A DNA stretch of 64,000 nucleotides, taken from contig JARBJD010000007.1 of NCBI GenBank assembly GCA_033064195.1, positions 496,001-560,000 on the forward strand, in the 5' to 3' direction. The notes beneath the pieces are model-generated. The model had not been told where the DNA came from and ran no database searches. It saw nothing but the letters and a program-made list of their open reading frames with translations. Of the stretch, positions 44,301-55,777 are shown in pieces (positions within the stretch are counted from its first letter, which is position 1; each line of letters starts with the position of its first letter). The translations under genes were made by a program, and so were the position numbers. This DNA comes from Blattamonas nauphoetae. Lineage: Eukaryota > Preaxostyla > Oxymonadida.

Positions 44301-45318
44301 TGATGGGCTCACTGAGATGAACAAGAAAGACGTGAGTGATGAAAAGGGAAAAGCACAGAATGGGAAATGAAGAGAGAAAAAGAGAGGGACCAATGAGAGA
44401 GAACAAACCAAGATGGAAAGAGAAATCATCGTCAAAAAAACAATCTTCGTCCGTCAGTTCCGATTGTTGTTCATTCTCTTTGTGTGTCGTCCACAACTCC
44501 AAAACTCCTTCAACAAACCATTTCACAATCATCTGCGTAAAGGTCCAAAAAGGAAGTCAAAAGGAGAAATCAACAAAACAGATAAAACACACTGATGAGG
44601 GAACCAAAATGTCTTTGTCCAAAAGGAAATCCCCAAATCTCTTCATTGTCAGAGATTCATGATTTCGGTTCATTCCACCGCTTCTCAACACTCGATCGAA
44701 GATCTCTTCAAGAAATCTTGAGTTCGTTCCATCTCCCCGTGTGACGAAATGAAGCGGACCCCCAGCGAACATCATCGAATGGAGCTGCCTGATATCAGAA
44801 TCGTTCGTGTCATTCACAATCTCAATTTCTATCTCTTTTAAACTGTGAATAAAGAGTGGATGATCAAGAAATGACAGTGATGTTGGAGTATTGTTCTGGA
44901 AGTGAAATAATGTCTTCAAGAAGGCCTGTAGTGTTGGTGACTTTGGCAGCCAAGCTTCGAAGTGTTTCGATGTCGGTGATGAGAGACGAGAATTCGTTTC
45001 GAGAAAGAATGACGAAATCTCAGCGCAGAGTTTCGAGATGTTCCCTGAAACCATCCGATTCACTCCTTCCTCCATTGTACTTATCAGTTCGTCTTTTTGT
45101 TTTTCGATACGTTGGTACACGAGGCCCAGTTCTGAATAGTCTTTTCTGTTGTCCCTCAGTCTTAGTTTTGCATGAGATGATCCCGTCGAGAAGAAGAAAT
45201 CTGATATGTTCAATCTCAGATCTTTCTTGAATAGACATTCATTCATCCATCCTTCAATCACCATCTCAATGAAAACTCGAATCATTTCCTGGTATTTTCT
45301 CAGCAATAAAATTGTCAA
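41305..45318 (-). CDS. Large multi-exon helical protein, function unknown
   Basis: The pieces are 45318 to about 44575, an exon starting MIVKWFVEGVLELW near 44532, a long exon of more than 800 codons ending at 41623, and a last exon from 41534 to TGA at 41305. The final junction (GT|A CAC) gives AHPAVHQLQTPSLTSV and keeps the phase. The long exon contains Leu-rich helical stretches (for example LLHALLRIAGRQTIALDK) with disordered Ser/Thr inserts (NPLTPTPTTSTNTLSN). No catalytic motif is visible. It could be an ARM/HEAT-type scaffold. The frame opposite is densely open, but its codons read as shadows. The 3' end lies about 150 bases from the tRNA gene. Confidence 0.6.
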
Positions 45319-45453
45319 ACCGTGATCTTGTTCGAATTTTTGAGAGCAATGATAACATTATCAAAAATGCTATCGTTGGCCATTTAGAAAATAGCTTTTG
45401 GATCCTTTCATGAAATGAAAATGGATTTGGGATGATCAAATCTCACAGTCTCG

Positions 45454-45573
45454 ATGGCTCATAAAGACGTTTCTGAACCCTTTGAACTCCTCAAAATCGC
45501 TGGCTATGTGACAGGAATCGTTGTAATTGCAATGCTATGTTTTAAGTTCCTCCCTGAAACCCCAAAGAAGTAA
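45454..45573 (+). CDS. 39-residue single-pass membrane peptide
   Basis: ATG at 45454 opens a 40-codon frame ending TAA. The N-terminus is charged (MAHKDVSEPFELLK). One hydrophobic helix follows (IAGYVTGIVVIAMLCFKF), and then a short tail FLPETPKK. This fits a small tail- or signal-anchored protein such as those found in ER or translocon complexes. I cannot name it. A GT-rich splice to something downstream is possible but not needed. It stands alone in an otherwise gene-poor stretch. Confidence 0.45.
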   Translation: MAHKDVSEPFELLKIAGYVTGIVVIAMLCFKFLPETPKK

Positions 45574-46005
45574 CCGTCAATCTCCACCCCATCACACCCC
45601 TTACTTACAGTTTAGGATTCCGCTTGGTTTGAGTTCATCATTGATTCATCAATATTTCACTGTCAGTCATTCATTTCTGCATCACCTGCAAGAAAGCCCA
45701 ATCGTAAAGATCCACATTTATTTCCCTTCCTAGCAACCATACTTCTTCTCTCATTTCACTACACCCTTTACAAGTGTCTTAGAATCCTTGGTACCTTTTC
45801 AGATTGACAATTTTTTCTCTGGATGTCACAACTTCAACAGTGTCTTCAACATCCTGAAAGACATGATCAAGTGTTATTAACAAGTTCCAGATGTAATTGT
45901 CTGACCACATCATCGGGAACAGGGAGAATTTCTTTTAAAAAAGTGTCTTAATCGAAGAGTATCGACTTTTCCATCTCCTTATTCTTGTCATGGGCCATTG
46001 GATCA
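45574..46005. other. Intergenic region, no gene recognised
   Basis: About 430 bases between the small membrane peptide and the Rab32-like gene. Both strands hold only short frames. The last 100 bases should contain the promoter of the Rab gene. No TATA-like element or repeat stands out. Confidence 0.5.
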
Positions 46006-47206
46006 ATGACAAACGAACAAGACGGAAAAGTCGTTGAATATCTCCTCAAGGTTGATCGCGCATTTGTTTTCCTTCACCTCACCTAATTCCATTGTCGTAG
46101 GTCCTTGTTGTTGGTGACCTTGGAGTCGGAAAAACCAGTATCATCCAGCGATACGTAAATGGATTGTTTGATCGAGAATATAAAGCTACTATTGGAGTGG
46201 ATTTTGCGTATAAATTGATACCGATCAGTAAAGATAAGGTTGTGCGGCTCCAACTTTGGGACATTGCTGGTCAGGAAAGATACGGAAATATGACAAGGGT
46301 ATGAAATGAAACGAACTTGTTTCGCCCTCGAGCATCATGTTCCTTCGTTTTTCCCACCGCAGTCGTTACGTCGCGTCTTTTTTTGAACATGACGACTCTT
46401 ATTTTTATCCCTCAATTTCCGACTTCAATAACCCCACACATACCTTGCTGTTTCCATTCTCGTCTTCTTTATCGGATGGATTTGTTTGGATCTTTTCCCA
46501 GTCTCTTTTCGTTCTTACACCATTCAACAATGATTCTCACCATCAATTCTATGATTATTATCTTTTATCATCGTTTCATCTCGATCTTTTTCCTCAGGTT
46601 TACTACCGTGAAGCTTTTGGTGCGATGATTGTTTTTGATTTATCACGTCCAAACACTCTCGACTCGGTTCGGAAATGGAAAGCTGACATCGACGCCAAAG
46701 TTCGTCTACCCGACGCAAAACAAACACCAATCCCTGTTATACTTCTTGCCAACAAGGTATTTCTTATCAAGAATTGATCTTCCATGGAAACGGATTCACA
46801 CCCATTCTCAAGTTGCCCTTATTCACTTGAAATCTCATCTGAAATCTTGATTCTTCTCTCAAATTTTCCTCTCCTCACTCTTTTACATCGATTTTCTCCT
46901 CTTTTTCTTGACTAGTGTGATATGGTAAAGAATTCTATCAACCCAGCTCAACTCGACGCCTTCTGCAAAGAAAATTCGATTGTAAAATGGTATTTTGACA
47001 TTATATGATATATTCTGTTTCTCTCTTCCCCATTTTCCGTAAGGTTCGAAACATCAGCAAAAGAAAACATCAATGTTGAAGAAAGCTGTACACACCTTGT
47101 TAAGACCATTTTAGAGATTGAATCCCAAGTCCAACCAGGACCACAGCATCAGGGTAACGAACTCAATTTAGAAGAGGACAAAAAATCTGACGGCTGCTCC
47201 TGTTAA
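46006..47206 (+). CDS. Rab32-like small GTPase, five exons
   Basis: Exons 46006-46050, 46101-46298, 46598-46756, 46916-46989 and 47044-47206 give 212 residues with consistent phases. G1 is GDLGVGKTS, switch I YKATIGVDFAYK, and G3 WDIAGQERYGNMTRVYY. Ile in place of Thr in WDxAGQ, together with the NMTRVYYREA stretch, is the hallmark of the Rab32/38 group. G4 is NKCDM and G5 ETSAKE. The last residues are DGCSC followed at once by TAA, a standard digeranylgeranylation tail. Rab32-group proteins act on lysosome-related and other specialised organelles and autophagy. The tail-to-stop arrangement shows that TAA terminates translation here. The second intron, about 300 bases, is unusually long for this window. 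Confidence 0.92.
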
Positions 47207-47360
47207 TTCCACCTCACTCACTCATTCACACCACATTTTTTGAGTTGGATTCGGATCGTTTGTATGGTCATTATATTGTGATATGTGGTGATCACACTGA
47301 CCTCATCTTATAATACACAGATATCGAGCATAATAATCGATCAACCCAGGTCTGATTTGA

Positions 47361-48412
47361 ATGGATTACCAACGAACCCATCTGACATGTATCCACAATC
47401 ACACTGCCTCTATCGATGAATATCTACACTTACTTGATATTGACGTGAATATAGAACCACAGAAGAAACTAATTGCAGTCCAACGCCCATTTCTGGCTCT
47501 TCGACTTCTCCATGAATTTTCACCATTTTTGGAGCTTCCTTCTGTCACTCTTCCAGTTGTAACTGTGGCATCTACTCCATCAAATACATTTTCTTCCATT
47601 CTTCCCCTCGTATCTCTCATATTTTTCGTCATCATTTCTTTAGCTCCTGGAGTCTTTTTTAGAGAGTTCGCTTTCGATTTCTCTCGTCGAATCACTCCAA
47701 GAGTTGTCGTCTCTACTCATCCTCTCATGTCTACTTTCAAAAACAACACGTTCAATCGCCATCTCCTTTTTCTCGAAACACATTGACAAGGAGCTTTCAT
47801 CAATCATCCTCATGCCTCCCGAACAGATACTCTCGATATTCCAATCAGGGTTCTCATGGGATTCACATATATTTTCGTTCCCCATACCACTGGTATCCCT
47901 TATTTTCAATGAGTCACTTCCAATAGACAATCTTCTCTTGTTGTAAATCCAAGCAATCTATGCACAATCACTTTTTCAATGCATGCGATTCTGATTTATG
48001 CCCGCATTGCCACCAAATATCCCTCCGTTCTCAGAATAAACTTCACACACAGCTTACTACTATCTGCGCAGTTTGTGGCGGAAAAAATCATGCATCAAAT
48101 GTCTGTCCGACATCTTTGACTCCATCGGTACTCATTCAGCAAGCAATTTTGAGAACTCATCCAACACTTACGGTAGGATCGACCCAAGATCAATCGATTG
48201 TGACTGATTTTTGGACTGGTCATCAGCAAATTGTTCGAAAATGTTTGAGATGTGATGGAATTGGGCATACTGCCAAAGAATGTCCTGCAATTAGTCGCAG
48301 GGCAGGAAAAACAAAGCGAGAAAGACAAAAACATTCCCATTTGGAGGATCTCCATCTGGAAATTAGAGAAAAATCAGATTCAGCACCACATACGCAGTTA
48401 TTTCCAGCTTAA
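47361..48412 (+). CDS. Zinc-knuckle (CCHC) protein, multi-exon
   Basis: Two CCHC knuckles lie in the last exon (about 47960-48412): CAVCGGKNHASNVCP and CLRCDGIGHTAKECP. A preceding CPHCHQ pair may be a third metal site. Such knuckles bind single-stranded RNA or DNA. Upstream, the frame from ATG 47361 (DIDVNIEPQKKLIAVQRPFL) looks coding. Pieces around 47655-47900 must be joined by introns that I could not place uniquely. The end is basic (KTKRERQKHS) and stops at TAA. Cellular zinc-knuckle proteins of the AIR/CNBP kind are a fair comparison. No reverse transcriptase or protease neighbours it. Confidence 0.65.
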
Positions 48413-48638
48413 TGATAGTTTCGAGTTATATTTGACGTTTTGTTCAAATCCCTGAGATCGAACCAAACTCCACGATATTTTCGTATCAAGATAAAAAAGG
48501 AAGTCTCCATGCTCCATGATTGCTAGTTGATCTCTCTTATTTTTCAGAGTCCAATCTGTGTCTAAATGATAGATGTGTCACCAATTAGCGCCCTGTCGCC
48601 AAATGGGTCCATTTGGGCGATTCTAAATCAAAACTTGC

Positions 48639-49199
48639 ATGCGTCTCCCTTTCGTCTTGAAGTTGAAGATCTCCCAGAAATCCTCCCAGTTCACAGGTCC
48701 AGCCACTATCGACATCATAAAGGTTTGATATTCAACTTTTCTTCATTCTCGCGTGATATCTTTCCGATTCAAAGTTCAGGCTCCTTCTCACCATCCAACT
48801 TTATTTGATTATGAATCTAGATGATCCGACCCGTCTCAACCAGCGTATTGGATGTAGATCAGACTGTATGTATTGTTTTTTGTTCTCATGTGCTGAAACT
48901 CAGCACTTTTTTGTCTCGTCGCAAATCAAATCTCAGGAGCCATAAGGATCTCTCAAGAATCGCATGATTGAACGTTTTGGACTGTTTTCGCTCTATTTCT
49001 CCTTTTGTTTCAGCAATTTCTCGTTGTAAACCGTCAAATTCGATTCACTCTTTTCGATCTTCCTCCCACTGCTACAGTTCCTCTCATGCTCGTTTTTCCT
49101 TCACAATTTATCACAAACCGCATCGTCCGGATACTTTCTGAAATTTCCAAGACTAATCTTATCAAGTCTGTTGAATATGTCTCCTCGAACAGTTTGTGA
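48639..49199 (+). CDS. 104-residue three-exon protein, function unknown
   Basis: Exons 48639-48722, 48821-48865 and 49014-49199 join in phase (introns of 98 and 148 bases with GTTTGA...CTAG and GTATGT...TTTCAG). The product starts MRLPFVLKLKI. It alternates strands (FLVVNRQIRFTLFDLPP) with a C-terminal helix (IVRILSEISKTNLIKSVEYV). The small alpha/beta pattern resembles short assembly-chaperone subunits such as PSMG3/4, but there is no diagnostic motif. The match of three splice phases to one continuous, clearly coding frame supports the gene model. A different frame from 48566 covers exon 1 and is judged a shadow. Confidence 0.55.
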
Positions 49200-49479
49200 C
49201 TTTTTCTCCAATAGATGACCTTGTGTTGGTTCTTTCACACAGAATGAGCTTTTTCCTTCGTTTTCCATCATTTATCTCTTTTTGAACTTGTTCTGTGATA
49301 AAAAGTGTGCACAATTGTCTTCAACAAAAAATGACGATATCGAACGCGATCGAACTTTAATTCCACTAATTTTCCTGTTTTCTGTCTATTACACAGGTGA
49401 ACGGTAATTGGGCAAAAAATAATTTTTGGTGACGCACATTAGTGTAAAACAAGTTTTCATTCAGAATCGCCCATTTGAT
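49200..49479. other. Spacer before the mobile-element island, nothing recognised
   Basis: About 280 AT-rich bases between the last host gene and the left terminal inverted repeat. No coding frame or repeat of note. The final bases ATTTGAT abut the repeat; ATTTGA also occurs three bases beyond the right end of the unit (55509-55514). Confidence 0.5.
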
Positions 49480-49716
49480 AGTGGTGTCAATAATCCGTAC
49501 ATATTCAAAAATCCGTAACATGAGGGTGAGATGAGAGATTTCTGAAGTAGGAATTCAGTGAGGGTAGTCATTCCGCGCCGAAATGTCTCTGTATCGAGAA
49601 AAAAGTCCTAAAATAAGGGTGAGGTCGTCATTATGGGATTGATCATTGTTCACGGTCATTAAGAGGACGGATTTGAGTATATTCATTTCACATTGTATTT
49701 CTCTCAAGTTCTTTTG
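49480..49716 (+). repeat. Left terminal inverted repeat of the 6 kb unit
   Basis: It matches the reverse complement of 55270-55505 over nearly all its length. Outer module: GTGTCAATAATCCG and AAAAATCCGTAACATG. Inner module: CATTCCGCGCCGAAATG followed by CTGTATCGAGAAAA. The same two modules recur in the ends at 62056 and 63753. Confidence 0.85.
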
Positions 49717-52700
49717 TAAGGATTAGACGTTAAATGACATGATTCGAAATGGTTGACGAGACTAAGCACAACCTCTTCAAACCCTTCTTCCGACGACGAC
49801 TCCCACAACTCCGATTCTAACTCCGACTCACTCCGCTGCATCTCGTCCTTCTCCTCGCCCTCCTGTTCCTTCTCCCTCTTCTCCTGGATCTTCCGCAGCG
49901 GCTCGTCGTCCTCCTTTATCTCCAACATCAGTTCCTGCCGCTCCTCCTCCGACGACTCTCAAAACGACGGGTCATCTAGTATCTCCGCATACAGGTTCAC
50001 CCACTTCACAACCGGAAGGCTCTCGCTCTCCTGTTTCGCGATCTCTTCGTCCACCACCATCCCCTGCATCTTCCCCACTCCCCCATCCTCGCAAACGCCT
50101 CCCAGATCCGCGAGAACTCAGACTGCGACTGGATCAGAATGTGCGCCAGGTGCACAACTATCGACGGGCTCGACGACACAACACTCCAACCCTGCAGCGA
50201 CCCCATATATGTGCTCATTCGCTGGCTTGGTGAGGAGTGTGTCTTTCGATGAACTCAGGGAGTGATGTTGTTGCTGTGATCGGACTGACGTTGATTTGCA
50301 TGTTCCAGATGCCAGTTCAAACTTGGCTGTGTTTCTTTCTGTTTTCGATTTCGTGATTTCCACAATCTCGAGCCACAATCCACATGGAATCAGAACCGAG
50401 CCACTCAACTCTATCGAGAACACTTTGCTCTTCTTGTCCTGATTGCTCTTCGAATCTGACAGTGAACAGTCGTTCAGCGAAATCCACGGCGACGGATGAT
50501 CCTTCGACCCATCACCGCTACTCTGACTCTCAATTGAGATGTGGCCAGTGTTCGAGCAATGAATGTTGCGTCGGAAGGATGAAAACACAGAGTTGCTGGG
50601 AGTGTTGGAAATGTATGTTCATGCCAGGATCGAAAGATGTCCGCCCTTCATGTTGATTGCTCCTTGTGAGAGATGCGTGAGTTTTGCTGTGTCGATTGTT
50701 GTTGTGCAGTCGACAAGACGAACAGAACCACTCGCCCAGCTGCACATGTCTTCCGGCCCTTCTTGCCAATTCGATGTTTGGGCAGAGCCAACGATCGAGC
50801 AGCTTGTCAGAAGAACACAGCTCGAGTCTCCAAACACAAACCCAAACGAGTCAGACAAACTCTCAATCAGGACGAGGATGTCGCTGATCTGGAGTGAGGC
50901 TTCTTTCACTTCGATCATCCCTTTCCGCTCACCCATCGATGCAACAGAAGGAATGCGAAGTGTTGGTCCAGCAAGTTGGTATTTCGACGGAACCAGGAAT
51001 CCATTCGATGGGATGAAGAGTGAGTTCGATTGCATCGTCGAATTCTTCTGCAGACTTCCACGCAATGTCAATTGTCGCACAAGGAGAACTGGACTCTCCA
51101 CAGAACAGTTCATCACTTCCGGGGTTCTCATCGACGTGCAGTGTCAGATTGGTTGGCCGTACTCCTGTTTTGAACCAAACCGAGTTGTCGAGAAGAACTG
51201 TGTCACGTTCCGGTTCGACATCGGTGATTGATTTCAGAGTGTAGTTTGTGTCGAACTGGAGTGTATCCTGCAATCCAATCAAAAGTGGAGGAGAGTTGAC
51301 TTTGGTTTCAGCGTTGATCAGAATCGTGAAAGATGGTCCATCGACGAGAGCGACGGAGTAGTTCCCCTGAAGATCCAAATCCGTTCCCAACAGTTCAATC
51401 GTCACGGCTGTGCTGAGAATGTTCGGATGGACGATCGCTTCGGTCACTTTTGGAGGACGAGGGATTTGGAGAGTGAGACCAGAAGTGACATGAATGGGTG
51501 ATCCATCGCGATGAGCTGATGTGATCGAGTACGTCTCTCCGAAGACGAGGCTGTCTGCCTCGTTCGTGTCGACAGAGTGAGAGCATTCCACATTTCCTTC
51601 GCTGTTCACACTTCCAGTGATTGTTCTGGACTTGCTTGCTTCGGAGTGAGTAAGAACAACAGAATAACCTCCAGGTGACAGCACTCGACCAGTCAGTGTC
51701 ACAATCAATTTGTCACGCACTGGGTTCAGTTGACATTTTCCATCCTCAATACGAGCTGGTTCTTTCATCGTAAAGAAGGTCAGACCACTTTCGAAGAAGA
51801 TCGGTTTCTGAGAACTGTCTTCCATCCCAACAATCTTGTACACCGTGTCGTACGTCATGTTCATCGACAATGGCAACGCTTTCGAGTAAAGAATCCCCTT
51901 CAGTTCTCCAATCCCCGATTCAGTGAATGAAACTGACACATTCACGTCGGCAGTGCTCGTGTTGCTTTCAAGAACAATCCAGTATGTCCCCGAAAGCTTC
52001 ACTCCAGACAGAGACACCGACACTTCCCGATCTTGATTCGAATATGTCGCCGATCCTACCGAAATCAGACGAGATGGTTCAGCTGGAACTTTGAATGTCA
52101 CAGCACTGTCCACAACTATGCTCAGTTCAGAAATCCAAAAATCTGTGATCACGTACGATTTCTCAAACTCAAGTTTCAGTGTCGAGTGTACCCAACGCTA
52201 AGATGATGCGAGTGGGTGCTGCTGGTGTTGTGAAGGACACTGTTGAAGGAATTGAAACAGGGACAGTTGTGCTGGTCATTCGGAGCACAGAATACGCCGT
52301 CGAGTACTTCAAAGTGGAAGAGGGGTAGGCCACTGCTTCTCCCCCTCCCAGCCAGTTTGTGCTGAACGACACAGGAATCGAGATCTCTGTCGACTGATCC
52401 TTTTCCACAACGACGAGCAAAAACTCCGAAACAGTCGCTTTGAGAGGAATTCGCTCACCATTCAGAGTGAGCACGATCACATTCAGGTTGTCGCTCTTCA
52501 GTGTCGGTGTGTCGATCGAGAGCAGAGTTGGTCCTTGTGTTGTTGTGAATGTCTTCTGGTTCACAAGAATCACGTCATTGTCATTCGCCAGGTCAATGAT
52601 TGTGTATGTCGTGTTCAATTGCATCTCATCCACCCCATCTGACAGCCACGGTGTGGTCCCAACTCTATCAACAAAGTTCACAGTCATCGTCACTGCGGGA

Positions 52701-54993
52701 GAGAGAATCGCTGTGAATGAGCCAGTCAGTGGAAGATGTGATCCAGTCATCGAGACTTGGAAGGTCGTGCCCGAGGGAGAGAGAGACGAAGAGATGGTGT
52801 CGACAATTGGAGCAGAAGGAACAGTCACTTTCAATCCTTCACTGAACAAGAATGAGTTCAACCCATCCACTGAGGCAATCGACGTCACCAGATAATCAAG
52901 TCCAAACTGGAGGTGGGTGTCATCTTCGGACTGAGCTGTCAGGAAATTCACCGAACAGCTTTCAGCAGTCTGGATTGTCAGACTCGACGAGAATGCTCGA
53001 TCAGTGTTTGTATTCTTCAGATGGACGAACAGTTCAGGAGCATCAAAGAACTTCACTCCGTTCAGTTCAACAATCACTTCGGTCTTTTCTCGGTTCAGCT
53101 TTGGTGAGATTGATTTGATTCGTGTTGGCTCGGCTGAGACAGTGAATGAGAAAGGGTTGAACAAGACAGCGTCTTTCTCAGAGTTCGTCACTGACCCAAC
53201 TCCATACGTCTTTCCATTCTCGAGAGGCACTCCACTTCCACTCGCGGAATACACTCTCCCAACAAGTGTCCCCGAGTTGGCCGAGAAGACAGCGGAGAGT
53301 GGTTCTTCGAGCACGACATCCGAGAGAGAGACCTCAACGAGTCATGTTGTGTCTTTCATGTCTGCTCCAGAAAGAGGCACTGAAACGGAATCTTTCTGAG
53401 GCAGTGTCAGCGTCTCCTCTCCCATTCCAACGATTCTGCTGGTGGCCGCAGGAGTGGTGAACGAGATCATCAGGCCCCCAAAATTGAGTTGTTCTTTGGT
53501 TGTTTGGTGAATTACAGCGTCAATCTGGTATTCGGTGCCGAAGGTGAGTGTGCTGCCTTCTCCGAACAGTCGAACTGGCGTCTCTTCCGAGAGTGCTCGT
53601 CCCTTCTCATCTGTTGCACCGCTGAATGTCACATCAAACGAGAATCCTCTCATCCCAACCAGAGTCACTGTGTATGTCCCAGGAGCGATGTTCAGACCTG
53701 TCAGTTGGATCCACGCATGGTTCGTTCCATTTCCGAGTCGGCAGGTTGCTTTCAGGATCTGCGGAGTTGGCGAGGACATTGCGTGACCAGGAAGAAAGGC
53801 AGCGACGATGGAATAATCGGAGAGAGGTGTCTGAAGAAGTCCAGTCTCACCAATCGACACAGAACACGATCCAATCGACGACGATGAAGGCATCGAGAAC
53901 TCCAAAACGCGACCAATGTTTGGAATCCCATCTGTCACTTCCACTCGCTCTCCTTCAACATTCGACACAACAACCAGCAATGTTCCAGACACTTCCTTGT
54001 TTAGTCTCACTTCCACATCAGCTGTCGTTCACTTCACTTCTCCAGTGAGGGCTGTGAGGGTGATTGTGGTGGGAGATTGGTTGAGGAGAACTTCACCACC
54101 ATTGGATGCCGAACACGACTGAAACGAACAACAGTCGATTGAGACATCAACATTGATCTTGTAGCAGTAGATTGCACCACCACTGTCCGTTGTAGAGCAT
54201 TCTTTGAATGTGCTGAGCTTGAATGAAAAGAGAGAATGGTCGGCAGTGAGGTTAGTTTGGGTTGTGAACGGCATGTTCTCGTTTGTGGCGTCCACCAGGC
54301 ACGAGACAAATGATGAGTTCAGACTCAGAAGACTTCCTCCACCATTCAGCGAACGAATCGATGTTCCATATAGATGGCGCTTGCAGACGAGGTGGTCCGA
54401 GATTGAATAGCCATGATCGATGAAGAACGACTGCGACGAGGGAAGGTTGGAGAGGAGAGTGGATGTGAGTGGGGAGGACGTGTTGGGCACGAGGAGAGTG
54501 AGAGGGAGAAGATCAGGCGCGACAGTGAATGGATGGTGTCGAGAGAGGAAGCGAGACGAGAAGTCTGTGTTGAAGAAGATGCTGTCGTCAAACAGACGCA
54601 CACCTGTGTCCACCAACACTGTCTCGTGTTTGGGCGCTGCAGGAGAGACAGGAAGCAGTTTGTTAAACTGGACAGAAGTGGTGTCGATGAGAAAAGGTGA
54701 GTCGCTCGGAGCGATGAGGGACGAAGCAAGGATTGGAGGGTTCATGGAAGATGTTGTGAAAGAGGCGCGTGAGGACGAGGATCGCGCGTTGGTGGGTGGA
54801 TGCCTATCAGGATCTGTGGAGAACCTGCTCGAGCAGCTTCTTCGGGCTGACCTTCTCCGAAGTTAACAAAAGCTGAAGTAGCTCGATTTCGGTGGAAGAG
54901 AGCACGACGACCATCGACAATTCCGAATCTCGACTTAGCTTTGCGGTCGAAATAGTGGGATAGTGTGAGGTTTGTTCAGTTAACCAATTAATG
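49704..54993 (-). pseudogene. Decayed beta-helix / Ig-like repeat surface protein (oxymonad-type)
   Basis: Minus-strand coding blocks cover almost the whole unit. Near 54745 is a parallel beta-helix-like region (LSLNSSFVSCLVDATN, CSFQSCSASNGGEVL). Then come about eight Ig/IPT-like repeats of 90-100 residues. Each has a core such as VTLTGRVLSPGGYSVVL and a following LxFGxxYxIxS strand, and they are spaced by AxPTRI-like linkers. Next is a second helix region opened by the typical GSDELFCGESSSPCATI motif. A charged cytoplasmic-type tail (EKEQEGEEKDEMQ) ends near 49704. Such proteins are thought to sit on the cell surface. The gene is broken about five or six times and has no clear start. The order of domains is that of a complete ancestor. 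It is either a captured host gene or a family member that spread with the flanking repeats. Confidence 0.7.
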
Positions 54994-55269
54994 GCGTCCA
55001 TCTGGAAGAGCTGGCTTTAGTTCTGTTGAGGTATGTGTTTCTTCCATGTTGAGTATTCGTTTGGACAAAGTTGTGTTCCAGTGCTAATAAGAAGTCATCT
55101 GCGGGTCGTGGAGATTGAAATGATTGTGAGAAAGGTTCGAAGAGTGAGTTGATAAGGATGTTTATCTAAATATCATATTTCTACCAGTTGAGGATGGAAC
55201 TCCCTTTATCTGACAAGTTGACTACATCCCAAAGACCACGAGAATTGCATTAACATGTGTCAAATGTTT

Positions 55270-55505
55270 ATAAAAGAAATTGAGAGAAATACAATGTGAA
55301 ATGAATATACTCAAATCCGTCCTCTTAATGACTGTGAACAATGATCAATCCCATAACGACGACCTCACCCATATTTTAGGTGTTTTTCTCGATACAGAGA
55401 CATTTCGGCGCGGAATGACTACCCTCACTGAATTCCTACTTCAGAAATCTCACATCTCACCCCCATGTTACGGATTTTTAAATTTTTCGGTTTCTTGAAA
55501 GAACT
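55270..55505 (-). repeat. Right terminal inverted repeat of the 6 kb unit
   Basis: Inverted partner of the left repeat. The outermost 35 bases have diverged more than the rest: AAACCGAAAAATTT stands where the left end has AATCCGTACATATTC. Inside, long exact runs are shared, such as GAGATTTCTGAAGTAGGAAT, with only a few substitutions. Confidence 0.85.
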
Positions 55506-55777
55506 GTGATTTGAACAGGGACCCAAGGGATTTTTTGTAAAACATCAATGAGAGGGCCAGGATCATTTCTCGTATTTGTGAAGTTGGTTTGCACGCCTTT
55601 TTTGCTGATTTCTTTCTCTCACTGCTCCTCACGGGTCAATAGATTGCGCAGATTTGCTTTTTGCCATATTTGCTTTGACTCTATTGTCGTCCATCGAAAC
55701 CATGAAACCTATTGGTATTCAATGTCGTACAATGCAAGCAGCCCTCCAGGCCGATGTCACCTGGACGGGCCCTGTTC
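55506..55777. other. Spacer between the 6 kb unit and the tandem repeats
   Basis: 270 bases with short frames only on both strands. The stretch does not occur before the second tandem copy, so it is flanking DNA and not part of the 3.0 kb repeat unit. Confidence 0.5.

Larger units (their letters stand above)
49480..55505. mobile_element. 6.0 kb unit bounded by about 235-base terminal inverted repeats, carrying a surface-protein pseudogene
   Basis: The two ends are inverted copies of each other, clearly similar over about 235 bases with scattered differences. The left end begins AGTGGTGTCAATAATCCG and the right end, read inward, AGTTCTTTCAAGAAACCG. The hexamer ATTTGA lies one base outside the left end and three bases outside the right end, so it may be a 6-base target duplication with slightly eroded ends. 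Between the repeats only a decayed surface-protein gene is visible. I see no transposase, polymerase, integrase or structural gene. Ends starting AG and long TIRs with a 6-base duplication recall Polinton-like elements, but nothing else supports that, so the family is left open. It looks non-autonomous and broken. Confidence 0.7.

Noticed and set aside
47960-48412. The CCHC zinc knuckles could mark a retroelement gag-like remnant.
   Set aside because: No reverse transcriptase, protease, integrase or LTR is near. The exon fits into a spliced host gene model, and cellular zinc-knuckle proteins are common.
49753-51231. Plus-strand open frames across the surface-protein region.
   Set aside because: They are antisense to clear repeat-protein blocks on the minus strand, are Ser/Arg-rich shadows, and show no motif.
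49480-55505. Calling the 6 kb unit a Polinton.
   Set aside because: Only the AG start, the long TIRs and a possible 6-base duplication agree. No polymerase, integrase, protease, ATPase or capsid-type gene is visible, so the family is left open.
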